From Faecalicatena contorta (GTDB taxonomy: Bacteria; Bacillota; Clostridia; Lachnospirales; Lachnospiraceae), in assembly GCF_039521745.1 (NCBI RefSeq), contig NZ_BAAACT010000005.1: DNA of 64,000 bases, one strand, 5' to 3'. A program made the position numbers and the translations under genes. Under the pieces are notes generated by a model that made no database searches, was not told where the DNA came from, and saw only the letters and a program-made list of their open reading frames with translations. Shown one piece after another: positions 40,410-48,617 of the stretch; within the stretch, counting starts at the first letter, position 1, and each line of letters starts with the position of its first letter.

Positions 40410-40490
40410 TGTTTCCTCCTTCTGTTGTACGTTTCCCTTTAAGTCTATCCGAGCTGCTACAGGGACTTAACGTGATTTTTTGTTATTGTT

Positions 40491-42377
40491 TCAAACACTG
40501 TCCGCCCCCACAAGGCCCTGTAAATTTTTCTTTTTGCTCTCAAAATAGATAAACCGGTCAATGGCGTCCAGGATATCCTGGAAGTCCTCCCTTGGGGCCA
40601 GCTCGATATATCTGGTCAGCAGCTCCTGTTCCTGCTCCCGGTATCTTCCGTAAAAAATATCATACAGATTGTGGCCCCGCATGTATATTCGGATTTCTTC
40701 CATATGATTTTTCACATCATCCACGCCGGTTATCTCTCTTCCCAGTACTTCCGTGAGTTTCCTCCCGCTCCGGATTCTGTAGAGATATTCTTTCCATTTT
40801 TCCAGAAAAATCTCATAGAATGCCTCCTCTGATTCTATGACGCCAAGTTTTGCCATGACCTTTGGATTCAGAAAATAATTTTCAAATGAATAGTAATGCA
40901 GAATCAGTACATTCCGTGGGGTAACCCGGGGGAGCTTATCCGCGTCCTCCGTATTTCTCTCTTCATAATAACGGCAGAGCTGCCATTTCAGCTTTTCCGG
41001 ATCCTGTCCGTCCCCGTCCCTGATCATCAGAAACTGATCTTTCAGATAGATTTGGTTCATATACTTCAGGTTCGCATAGGTCTTGATGTTCGTGCAGCTA
41101 TTCGTTGTGATAATGGCGATTCTGGAGAGATTTCCTTCCTCGTCGTATGTCTCTGAATAATATTTTTTAATCAGCAGGGGCAGCCGGCTTTTGTCCTGTT
41201 TGCCCTCTACGATGAATACAAAGTTCACATTCATCAGGTCATTGGCCGTATAGCCCAGATCGTCCAGAATTCTGCTGATATCGGTCTTCTCCCGGATTGC
41301 TGAACAACCGTCTTCCCCCAGCACAATCTGCCGAATCTGCCTGCTGCTGAAGTTCGGAAGCAGATTCGGGGAGTGGGTGGAGAACATCACCTGATTTTTC
41401 CGGGACAGTCTGTACAGGATCTCACCCGATACCTTCTGCAGCTTCGGATGCAGGAAAATCTCCGGCTCCTCCACCATCACGATGCTGGGGACCCTGTCCG
41501 GCCCTTCCGCATAAGTTTCCAGAAGAGACAGCATATAGACGCTGCGCATGCCCTTCCCCATCTGTGATACCGACCGGTTCGCTCTCTTCTCCCTGCCCCG
41601 GATCTCTGCGGTCACCAGAAGCATCCTTTCAACGTCCCTGTTCATAGAATAGATGATCTCATCCTGCCCGCCGTTTTTCCGGAAGTTCTCATTCACCTTC
41701 CCCGCAAAATCATTCAGATTCAGCTGATAAAGTTTGTAATCCAGCAGCTTTGCAGCCTCAAAGGCATCCAGCTCTTCCGGTTTTTTCTGGTTGATCAGAC
41801 CGATGCACGCAAAGCAATGGCTGCAGAGCTTTGCCTGGTCAAAAATGCAGCAGCCCGACCGCATTCTTTTCAGAAGCGCATCCTCCTGCAGCATCAGCAG
41901 ATCCCCCTGAAGCTGATTTAAGTCTCTCTGTGTGTCCATATAATATATCTGTGGAAATACTTCCTGTATATATGGATTGTTCTTTTTTACGCCGTCACTG
42001 TAGCGGATACGCCCGTCTTTATTGGCCACAAACTCAAAGGTCAGAATGCCCTTATCATCGAAGGAAGGCAGCTTCCTCCTAAAATCCGCCTCCCATGCCC
42101 CGAAACGCCTGTACTGGCTGACCACCCCATTTTTCTGCAGGCGGATCAGATCCTCTTCCAGAAATTCCAGAGAAACAAACACTTCGATATTCGAGTTGTT
42201 TTCCTGAAAATCTTCCGGCTGGATCCGGTAGGAGCCGCCCACCGCGCGGACAGCATCCAGCACGGCTGTCTTCCCGGTATTATTCTGCCCCACCAGAATC
42301 AGGGCATTGTCAATATCCTCGATGTACATGTTGCGAATGGATTTAAAATTTCTGATCCGCAGACTGGTTATCCGCAC
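40491..42377 (-). CDS. OLD-family ATP-dependent nuclease (AAA ATPase plus Toprim)
   Basis: A 628-aa overcoming-lysogenization-defect protein. N-terminal ABC/SMC-type ATPase: IRNFKSIRN, Walker A GQNNTGKT (30-37), signature SVSQMGKGMRS, Walker B IVMVEEPEIFLHP, H-loop STHSPNLLP. C-terminal Toprim: FIVEGKQDKSRLP and MIRDGDGQDPEKL. Residues 176-191 carry a five-cysteine cluster (CC-x7-C-x2-C-x2-C) not typical of model OLD proteins. No UvrD-like helicase follows, so it is class 1. OLD proteins act in phage defence or DNA repair. GTG 42377 is preferred because GGGAGG lies 8 nt upstream; GTG 42386 overlaps that site. Confidence 0.88.
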   Translation of the reverse strand: MRITSLRIRNFKSIRNMYIEDIDNALILVGQNNTGKTAVLDAVRAVGGSYRIQPEDFQENNSNIEVFVSLEFLEEDLIRLQKNGVVSQYRRFGAWEADFRRKLPSFDDKGILTFEFVANKDGRIRYSDGVKKNNPYIQEVFPQIYYMDTQRDLNQLQGDLLMLQEDALLKRMRSGCCIFDQAKLCSHCFACIGLINQKKPEELDAFEAAKLLDYKLYQLNLNDFAGKVNENFRKNGGQDEIIYSMNRDVERMLLVTAEIRGREKRANRSVSQMGKGMRSVYMLSLLETYAEGPDRVPSIVMVEEPEIFLHPKLQKVSGEILYRLSRKNQVMFSTHSPNLLPNFSSRQIRQIVLGEDGCSAIREKTDISRILDDLGYTANDLMNVNFVFIVEGKQDKSRLPLLIKKYYSETYDEEGNLSRIAIITTNSCTNIKTYANLKYMNQIYLKDQFLMIRDGDGQDPEKLKWQLCRYYEERNTEDADKLPRVTPRNVLILHYYSFENYFLNPKVMAKLGVIESEEAFYEIFLEKWKEYLYRIRSGRKLTEVLGREITGVDDVKNHMEEIRIYMRGHNLYDIFYGRYREQEQELLTRYIELAPREDFQDILDAIDRFIYFESKKKNLQGLVGADSV

Positions 42378-42556
42378 TTCAGCCACCTCCCTTCCACCTA
42401 TAAAGCTCCCTCGTGAGCACTCTCGAAAACTCTATGTATATCCTCAAGTTATTATACTAAATCGTTCTATCTTTATATGCTTCTATTTTAACACATCTCC
42501 TTCCATAAATCCAAGTACCTGAAATCTTGCCTGTTCTACGTACCGAGCCTATCCCG

Positions 42557-42745
42557 TCCCACCAGCCGAATCAATACGCCGTCCCGTTTACAGAACCATC
42601 CCAACAAGCGCCCCTAACTACCGATTTGATGCCCCCAGCAAAATGAAGGGATAGCCGAAAGCCTGCCAAATGCACATATGCCGCTGTGAAGAGCGGCATA
42701 TGTGCATTTGGCAGGCTTTCGGCTATCCCTTCATTTTGCGCCCCC
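42557..42745. repeat. Structured repeat copy 2 with a 47-bp perfect hairpin
   Basis: Arms 42639-42685 and 42692-42738 are perfect complements around a 6-nt loop. The 45 bp outer sequence equals that of copy 1 at 22.3 kb except for one base in each arm (compensating), and the left flank CGAATCAATACGCCG and end GCGCCCCCAT are also shared. The cloverleaf core of copy 1 is missing, as in an internal deletion derivative. Confidence 0.85.
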
Positions 42746-42812
42746 ATTGTTGTTTGTTGTGGGTTCTCCCGCATATTTTTGTGGCTTTTGGTTGACTTCT
42801 AGGAATAATACG

Positions 42813-42841
42813 TTGCTATTTCCCTGTGATTGTTGTATAAT
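42813..42841 (+). promoter_or_regulatory. Promoter of the dehydratase operon
   Basis: TTGCTA and TATAAT with a 17-bp spacer, about 40 bp upstream of the first gene. No cobalamin riboswitch is apparent in the short leader. Confidence 0.75.
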
Positions 42842-42883
42842 AAAGACATTATCTGGATTCTAATTCCTTAGGAGAAAAGAAAA

Positions 42884-44548
42884 ATGAAGAGATCAAAACG
42901 TATTGAAACACTGGACCGCCGTCCGGTTAATATGGACGGTTATATTAACGAATGGCCGGAGATGGGTTTTGTAGCGATGAACAGCCCGTATGATCCCAAG
43001 CCTTCCATTAAGATTGAAAATGGCAGAATTATAGAACTGGACGGAAAGAAAAGAGAAAATTTCGATTTTATAGACCAGTTTATCGCGGATTATGCCATCA
43101 GCATCCAGAGAGCCGAGATGTCTATGACTATTCCATCCTTAGATATTGCCAGAATGATTGTGGACATCCATGTTTCCAGAAAAGAGATTCTGGAGATCGT
43201 AAGCGGTATCACCCCCGCCAAGATGGTTGAGGTTCTGAACTGCTTAAACGTTGTAGAGCTGATGATGGGAATGCAGAAGATGCGCGCGCGCAGAACTCCC
43301 GGCAATCAGGCTCATATTACCAATCTGAAGGACGATCCGGTTCAGATCGCAGCGGACGCCGCAGAAGGCGCCCTGAGAGGATTTGCAGAGGAAGAGACCA
43401 CCATGGGCGTTGCCAGATATGCACCCTTAAGCGCCATGGCGCTCCTGATCGGATCCCAGGCCGGACGTCCCGGTGTTCTGACGCAGTGCTCCGCCGAGGA
43501 GGCCACCGAGCTGGAACTTGGTATCAGAGGACTGACTACATATGCGGAGACACTTTCAGTGTATGGGACGGAAAAAGTATTTATTGACGGGGACGATACC
43601 CCTTACTCCAAAGCATTTTTGAACTCGGCATACGCTTCCCGCGGCCTGAAAGTCCGCTTTACTTCCGGCTCCGGCTCCGAGGTGCTGATGGGAAACAGTG
43701 AGAAAAAGTCCATGCTGTACCTGGAATGCCGCTGTCTTTACGCCACAAAAGGAGCCGGAAGCCAGGGGATCCAGAATGGCTCTGTCAGCTGTATCGGAGT
43801 ACCCGGAGCTGTTCCGGGAGGAATCCGGGAAGTAATGAGCGAGAACCTGGTTGCCGCACTGCTCGGCCTGGAATGTGCATCTTCCAATGACCAGAGTTTT
43901 TCCAATTCGGACATGCGCAGAACCGCAAGAACTATGCTGCAGTTCCTGCCGGGAACCGATTTTATATTTTCCGGCTATGCGGCGGAGCCCAACTACGATA
44001 ATATGTTTGCGGGTTCTAACTTTGATGCAGAGGATTTTGATGATTATAACGTCCTGCAGAGAGATATGCAGGTTGACGGCGGACTCCGGCCAGTCACAGA
44101 GGAAGAAGTCATTCAGGTCAGACGCAAGGCCGGAAAGGCCGTACAGGCCGTGTTCAAACAGCTGGGGCTTACGCCTGTCTCCGACGAACAGGTGGAGGCG
44201 GTCACCTATGCCCACGGAAGTAAAGACACGCTCCCCCGGGATGTAACTGCAGACCTGATGTCTGCCGAGGACGTACTCAAGCGCGGCATTACCGGCGTGG
44301 ATGTGGTAAAGGCCCTTGCAGAATCCGGCTATCAGGATCTTGCGGAGAGCGTCCTGAATATGCTGAAGCAACGCGTTGCCGGTGACTATATGCAGACCGC
44401 TGCGATCCTGGACAAAGATTTCCATGTGCTCTCCGGCGTTAATACACCGAATGACTACATGGGTCCCGGTACTGGCTACCGTGTCGAGGGCGAACGCTGG
44501 GAGGAAATCAAGAAGATTCCTCATATTATCAATCCGCGGGATATATAG
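42884..44548 (+). CDS. B12-dependent propanediol/glycerol dehydratase, large subunit
   Basis: A 554-aa catalytic subunit homologous to PduC/DhaB. It opens MKRSKRIETLDRRPVNMDGY and contains LKDDPVQIAADAAEGALRGF, TQCSAEEATELELGIRGLTTYAETLSVYG (split here as separate conserved blocks) and NMFAGSNFDAEDFDDYNVLQRD. The enzyme uses adenosylcobalamin to turn 1,2-diols or glycerol into aldehydes. AGGAG lies upstream of ATG 42884. Sequence alone does not decide between glycerol and propanediol. No aldehyde dehydrogenase or shell genes follow, so it may be a cytosolic type. Confidence 0.93.
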   Translation: MKRSKRIETLDRRPVNMDGYINEWPEMGFVAMNSPYDPKPSIKIENGRIIELDGKKRENFDFIDQFIADYAISIQRAEMSMTIPSLDIARMIVDIHVSRKEILEIVSGITPAKMVEVLNCLNVVELMMGMQKMRARRTPGNQAHITNLKDDPVQIAADAAEGALRGFAEEETTMGVARYAPLSAMALLIGSQAGRPGVLTQCSAEEATELELGIRGLTTYAETLSVYGTEKVFIDGDDTPYSKAFLNSAYASRGLKVRFTSGSGSEVLMGNSEKKSMLYLECRCLYATKGAGSQGIQNGSVSCIGVPGAVPGGIREVMSENLVAALLGLECASSNDQSFSNSDMRRTARTMLQFLPGTDFIFSGYAAEPNYDNMFAGSNFDAEDFDDYNVLQRDMQVDGGLRPVTEEEVIQVRRKAGKAVQAVFKQLGLTPVSDEQVEAVTYAHGSKDTLPRDVTADLMSAEDVLKRGITGVDVVKALAESGYQDLAESVLNMLKQRVAGDYMQTAAILDKDFHVLSGVNTPNDYMGPGTGYRVEGERWEEIKKIPHIINPRDI

Positions 44549-44559
44549 GAGGAAAGAGC

Positions 44560-45231
44560 ATGCAGATGAATGAAGATTTAATAAAACAGATAACAGATGC
44601 TGTCCTCGCCGAGATAAAGCAGAAAAAGGACGCCGCGCCTGCACCGGCTGCCGTGCCCTCTATGGCAGGACGCGAAAGAATCAATGAAGTAAAGACATCC
44701 TATGCGTCTTACCCAAGGGCTGCAAAGGGGTCAGACCCCAAAGAAGTTGTAATCGGGGTCGGCGCCGCATTTCAAAAAGAAATTTTGAAGACGATCTGCG
44801 GCATCCCGCTGGACGATGTATTGAAGAACGTGAAGGCAGGGATTGAAGAGGAAGGCATGGTGCCAAGGGTAGTAAAGATCCTGGACACCTCGGATGTATG
44901 TTTCATGGCCCTGGAGGCCGCAAAACTGTCCGGCTCCGGCATTGGCATCGGTATCCAGTCAAAAGGAACCACCGTCATCCACCAGAAGGATTTGTACCCG
45001 CTCTCCAATCTGGAGCTTTTCCCCCAGGCGCCTCTGATGGATCTGGACACTTACAGAAAGATCGGTAAAAATGCCGCCAAATATGTAAAAGGGGAACAGG
45101 TTGTTCCCATCCCCTGCACCAACGATCCAATGTCCCGTCCTAAATACCAGGTCAAGGCTGCCCTGATGCACATAGCCGAGACGGAACAGCTGGACCCTGA
45201 AGTCGGAATAATCGAATGGGAGGTAAAGTAG
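44560..45231 (+). CDS. Dehydratase medium subunit (PduD/DhaC-like)
   Basis: A 223-aa subunit helping to bind cobalamin: KEVVIGVGAAFQKE, GIEEEGMVPRVVKI, SGSGIGIGIQSKGTTVIHQ, LFPQAPLMDLDTYRKIGKNAA. The N-terminal 60 residues form a flexible extension of the kind that targets Pdu microcompartments. Within it, AAKGSDPKE is encoded by GCAAAGGGGTCAGACCCC, identical in 18 bases to the palindromic repeat after yaaA; homologues have a similar GxxKxGTDPxEVVI there, so chance cannot be excluded. ATG 44560 follows AGGAGG. Confidence 0.92.
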   Translation: MQMNEDLIKQITDAVLAEIKQKKDAAPAPAAVPSMAGRERINEVKTSYASYPRAAKGSDPKEVVIGVGAAFQKEILKTICGIPLDDVLKNVKAGIEEEGMVPRVVKILDTSDVCFMALEAAKLSGSGIGIGIQSKGTTVIHQKDLYPLSNLELFPQAPLMDLDTYRKIGKNAAKYVKGEQVVPIPCTNDPMSRPKYQVKAALMHIAETEQLDPEVGIIEWEVK

Positions 45232-45624
45232 ATGCAATACCCATTAGGAGAACACGAAAAAGAAAAGATTACATCCAGGACCGGTAAAAAGCTGACTGAT
45301 ATTACGCTGGATGAAGTGATGAAAAACCGCGTTTCCGCCGATGACATCAAGATATCAAAAGAGGTGTTAAAAGCACAGGGACAGGTTGCCCGGGAGGCCG
45401 GCAATGATCCCATGGAAAAGAATTTTGAGCGCGCGGCCGAGCTGGTCGATGTGCCGGATGATGTGATTTTGAAAATGTATGATAAACTGCGCCCCAACCG
45501 TTCTACAAAGTTAGAACTGGTCCTGATGGCACAGGAGCTTCTTGAAAAATATAACGCAAGAAACTGTGCGCGCCTCGTTATGGAGGCCGCAGAAGTCTAT
45601 GAGAAAAGAGGGATTCTGCTTTGA
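45232..45624 (+). CDS. Dehydratase small subunit (PduE/DhaE-like)
   Basis: A 130-aa subunit with HEKEKITSRTGKKLTDITLD and YDKLRPNRSTKLELVLMAQELLEKYNA, typical of the family. It begins directly after the stop of the medium subunit and overlaps the reactivase start by 4 bp (TTGA), indicating coupled translation of an alpha2beta2gamma2 enzyme. Confidence 0.92.
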   Translation: MQYPLGEHEKEKITSRTGKKLTDITLDEVMKNRVSADDIKISKEVLKAQGQVAREAGNDPMEKNFERAAELVDVPDDVILKMYDKLRPNRSTKLELVLMAQELLEKYNARNCARLVMEAAEVYEKRGILL

Positions 45625-47432
45625 GTTATATCGCTGGAGTTGACATTGGGAATTCTACAACTGAAGTCTGCGTCGGGGAAAGTGCGTCCGACGGCACGAT
45701 TCACTTTCTGACAAGCGCCTCCTGCCCCACCACCGGGACGAAGGGAACTGTCGCGAATACCCATGCCATCAAAGCGGCTCTGAAGCAGGCCATGGGCAGG
45801 ATCGGAAGGGAGATCAGCGACATTTCCCTAATCCGGCTGAACGAGGCCGCGCCCGTGATCGGTGATACTGCGATGGAGACTTTGACAGAGACTATCATAA
45901 CGGATTCCTCCATGATCGGGCACAATCCTTCCACTCCTGCAGGAGCCGGACAGGCAGTAGGGGAGATTCTCCTGATTGAGAACCTGTCCCGCGGGATACC
46001 CGGTACACAATATATTGTCGCGGCTCCCCAAACCTATTCTTATGAGGAGGTGGCCGCAATTCTGAATCAGGCTGCCGATACGCTCGATATTGTGGGAGTG
46101 ATCCTGCAGGCAGACGAAGCTGTTCTGGTAGAGAACCGGCTGCGCAAAAAGCTGCCGATCATTGATGAAGTTGCGCATATCGACAAACTCCCGGACAAAG
46201 TTATGGCTGCAATCGAGGTGGCGCTTCCCGGACAGACTGTGCGGATGCTATCTAATCCCTATGGTATTGCCACTCTTCTGAAGCTGAATGCTGAGGAGAC
46301 CCGCACTGTCACCCCAATCGCCAAGAGCCTGATTGGAAAGCGCAGTGCCGTGGTGCTGAAGACTCCGGGCGGAAATGTGCGTGAAAATGTACTCCCCGCC
46401 GGAGAGATTTATCTGGATGCAGAGCACAGCACCTCCGTGAATCTGGATGAAGGAGCGGCGAAGATCATGCATGCGGTGTCTGAGGCAGGAAGTATCCATG
46501 ATATCAGCGGGCAGCCGGACACCAACGTGGGCAATATGTTTGCCCGTATCAGGCAGGGCATGGGGAATCTGGATCATACCCCGGAAGCGGATATCCATAT
46601 TACAGATGTACTGGCCGTTGACACTCTGGCCCCGGTTCTGATCTCCGGCGCTCTGGCAGGGGAGACTTGCCTGGAAAAGGCAGTTGGCATCGCCGCCATG
46701 GTAAAGACAAGCCGCCTTCCTATGAAGGAAATCGCCGAAAAACTAAAACTGGAACTCGGAACAGATGTAAAAGTAGCCGGCGTGGAAGCGGTGATGGCAA
46801 GCCTCGGAGCCCTTACAACCCCGGGCACCCAGCTGCCCCTTGCCATTCTGGATATGGGCGGAGGTTCTACCGATGCCGCAGTCATTTCCAGCGAGGGACA
46901 GGTTACCATGACCCATCAGGCAGGAGCCGGGGAACTTGTTTCCATGCTGATCGAAACCGAGCTGGGCCTGGGCGACAGGCATATGGCGGAACAGATTAAA
47001 AAATACCCTCTTGCCAAGGTGGAAAGCCTGTTTCACATGCGGATGGAAAACGGGCAGATGACCTTTGTGGAGGATTCCATTGACCCCCGCTTCTATGGAC
47101 GGGTTATCCTGCTGGCAGAAGATGGATTTATCCGCATAGAGCAGGATATTCCGATGGAAAAGATTGTCCAGGTTCGCCGCGATGCTAAAAAGAAAGTTTT
47201 TGTCACAAATGCGTTCCGCGCCCTGAGAAAAGTTGCTCCGAACCATGATTTAAAGAATATTTCTAATGTAGTACTGGTCGGAGGTTCTGCCGAAGACTTT
47301 GAGATCCCTGAAATGCTGATGGAAGAATTCGCCGATTACCGTATCGTATGCGGCCGGGGAAATATCCGCGGCACAGAAGGACCGCGCAATGCCGTAGCCA
47401 CCGGACTCGTGTACTGGAACATTGAGATTTAG
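45621..47432 (+). CDS. Diol dehydratase reactivase, large (ATPase) subunit
   Basis: A 603-aa PduG/DdrA-like chaperone. The actin-fold motifs are YIAGVDIGNSTTEVCV at the N-terminus and LAILDMGGGSTDAAVIS near residue 415; FARIRQGMGNLDHTPEADI and RGNIRGTEGPRNAVATG are family hallmarks. It swaps damaged cobalamin for intact coenzyme in the dehydratase, using ATP. The TTG start overlaps the previous stop. Confidence 0.92.
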   Translation: MSYIAGVDIGNSTTEVCVGESASDGTIHFLTSASCPTTGTKGTVANTHAIKAALKQAMGRIGREISDISLIRLNEAAPVIGDTAMETLTETIITDSSMIGHNPSTPAGAGQAVGEILLIENLSRGIPGTQYIVAAPQTYSYEEVAAILNQAADTLDIVGVILQADEAVLVENRLRKKLPIIDEVAHIDKLPDKVMAAIEVALPGQTVRMLSNPYGIATLLKLNAEETRTVTPIAKSLIGKRSAVVLKTPGGNVRENVLPAGEIYLDAEHSTSVNLDEGAAKIMHAVSEAGSIHDISGQPDTNVGNMFARIRQGMGNLDHTPEADIHITDVLAVDTLAPVLISGALAGETCLEKAVGIAAMVKTSRLPMKEIAEKLKLELGTDVKVAGVEAVMASLGALTTPGTQLPLAILDMGGGSTDAAVISSEGQVTMTHQAGAGELVSMLIETELGLGDRHMAEQIKKYPLAKVESLFHMRMENGQMTFVEDSIDPRFYGRVILLAEDGFIRIEQDIPMEKIVQVRRDAKKKVFVTNAFRALRKVAPNHDLKNISNVVLVGGSAEDFEIPEMLMEEFADYRIVCGRGNIRGTEGPRNAVATGLVYWNIEI

Positions 47433-47555
47433 CCTAATCGCGCAGTATAAATTTTCAGAGGCTTTTTACATACTGGATCTGGAAATTTAGTCTAGCTATC
47501 AGGCTGAATATCAATGAGACAATGCACCAGTACTTTCGTATGCAGGAGAAGAAAA

Positions 47556-47885
47556 ATGATAATAAAAAGACCTTCTATTTTCATATATGTTAATAACCCG
47601 GATGCCGCCTCTCTCAGGGATGTCTGTGCCGGTATTGAAGAAGAAGGGGTATTTTATGAAATAAAGGAAATGGAAAACGCTTTGCTTGACGAACTGGCAT
47701 GGAACGCTGCCAAGGACTCCATGCTTGGTTCCGGAGTCGGTATCTCGGGAAAAGGGATTGCCATGCAGATGCGGGGCCTTCCAAAAGGCCGCAATACCGA
47801 GAGTTACCAGAATGCCACCCCGACGCAGTGCAGGAAACTGGGGGCAAACAGCGCCCGCGCCGTCAAAAAACTGGCTTTTAAATAG
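47556..47885 (+). CDS. Diol dehydratase reactivase, small subunit
   Basis: A 109-aa PduH/DdrB-like partner of the reactivase: PSIFIYVNNPDAASLRDVCAGIEEEG and LGSGVGISGKGIAMQMRGLP resemble the medium dehydratase subunit, as expected. ATG 47556 with AGGAGAAG upstream is preferred to 47514, which has no ribosome site. Gap of 123 bp from the large subunit. Confidence 0.88.
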   Translation: MIIKRPSIFIYVNNPDAASLRDVCAGIEEEGVFYEIKEMENALLDELAWNAAKDSMLGSGVGISGKGIAMQMRGLPKGRNTESYQNATPTQCRKLGANSARAVKKLAFK

Positions 47886-47924
47886 GCTGCAGCTTTAAAC
47901 GCTGCGCCGGACCGCATCAATATG

Positions 47925-47954
47925 GTAACAGTTCAAGCCTGTCTGAACTGTTAC
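47925..47954. repeat. GTAACAGTTC / GAACTGTTAC hairpin
   Basis: Perfect 10-bp inverted repeat around AAGCCTGTCT, between reactivase and adenosyltransferase genes. Related elements lie at 14.27, 38.79 and possibly 3.19 kb. Confidence 0.75.
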
Positions 47955-47981
47955 TCTATATGAATAAAAGGGGAGAAAACC

Positions 47982-48548
47982 ATGAAAATTTATACCAAAA
48001 ACGGAGATACCGGAAAGACTTCTCTTATGAATGGAGTGAGTGTCTCCAAATCGGACGACCGTATAGAACTGCTGGGGACAATCGATGAGTTGAGCAGCCA
48101 TATCGGTCTGGCCAAAGTCATTGCCAGCCAGCCTCTGCAAGACCGTCTTTCACAGATTCAAAAAGCGCTGATTCAAATGATGGCTGGGATTGCAGATCCG
48201 CGTAACCTGGATTACCGCTTTACAAAAGAAGAGACATTTATGCTGGAAGAAGAGATTGACCGGCTAGAGGGCCTATTTCCGCGTGCTAAGGAATTCGTAC
48301 TTTATGGCGGATGTGAACTGTCCGCAAGGCTGGATGTTGCCAGGGCTGTTGCCAGAAGGGCAGAACGCCGTTTCCGCAAAGTAGCCCAGAACTATGGCGC
48401 AGACAGCAAGGCTATGCAGTATATCAACCGGCTTTCAGATTACCTCTACATTACCGCGAGGTATGCCGACTATAAAGCCTCTGCCGAACCCGATGAAGGG
48501 CTTCGTCAGGAAGTAGTTAAAAATGTTATGAAAAGCCTTGCGAAATAG
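47982..48548 (+). CDS. PduO-type ATP:cob(I)alamin adenosyltransferase
   Basis: A 188-aa trimeric-type adenosyltransferase that makes adenosylcobalamin for the dehydratase. The ATP-binding N-terminus is TKNGDTGKTSLMNG; RIELLGTIDELSSHIGLA and CELSARLDVARAVARRAERR complete the family signature. AGGGGAG lies upstream of ATG 47982. Ends the dehydratase operon. Confidence 0.93.
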   Translation: MKIYTKNGDTGKTSLMNGVSVSKSDDRIELLGTIDELSSHIGLAKVIASQPLQDRLSQIQKALIQMMAGIADPRNLDYRFTKEETFMLEEEIDRLEGLFPRAKEFVLYGGCELSARLDVARAVARRAERRFRKVAQNYGADSKAMQYINRLSDYLYITARYADYKASAEPDEGLRQEVVKNVMKSLAK

Positions 48549-48559
48549 CAGGGCTTTTT
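48531..48559 (+). terminator. Terminator of the dehydratase operon
   Basis: AAAAGCCTTGC GAAATA GCAGGGCTTTTT, an 11-bp stem with one G-U pair ending in T5; it overlaps the last codons of the adenosyltransferase gene. Confidence 0.85.
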
Positions 48560-48617
48560 AATTGCAGATTCGTATCATCTCCTGTCCCGTCCCCATAAAC
48601 ATCGTTATTTTAAGTCG

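Larger units (their letters stand above)
42378..42883. other. Gap between the OLD gene and the dehydratase operon
   Basis: Contains repeat copy 2 (42557-42745) and the dehydratase promoter (42813-42841). No gene is called; a 67-codon frame running through the repeat is a repeat artefact. Confidence 0.7.

Noticed and set aside
42384..42386. GTG 42386 as the start of the OLD nuclease
   Set aside because: It overlaps the ribosome site GGGAGG; the in-frame GTG at 42377 is correctly spaced.
43556..44644. 362-codon open frame on the minus strand
   Set aside because: Antisense shadow of the dehydratase large-subunit gene, caused by its GC-rich third positions.
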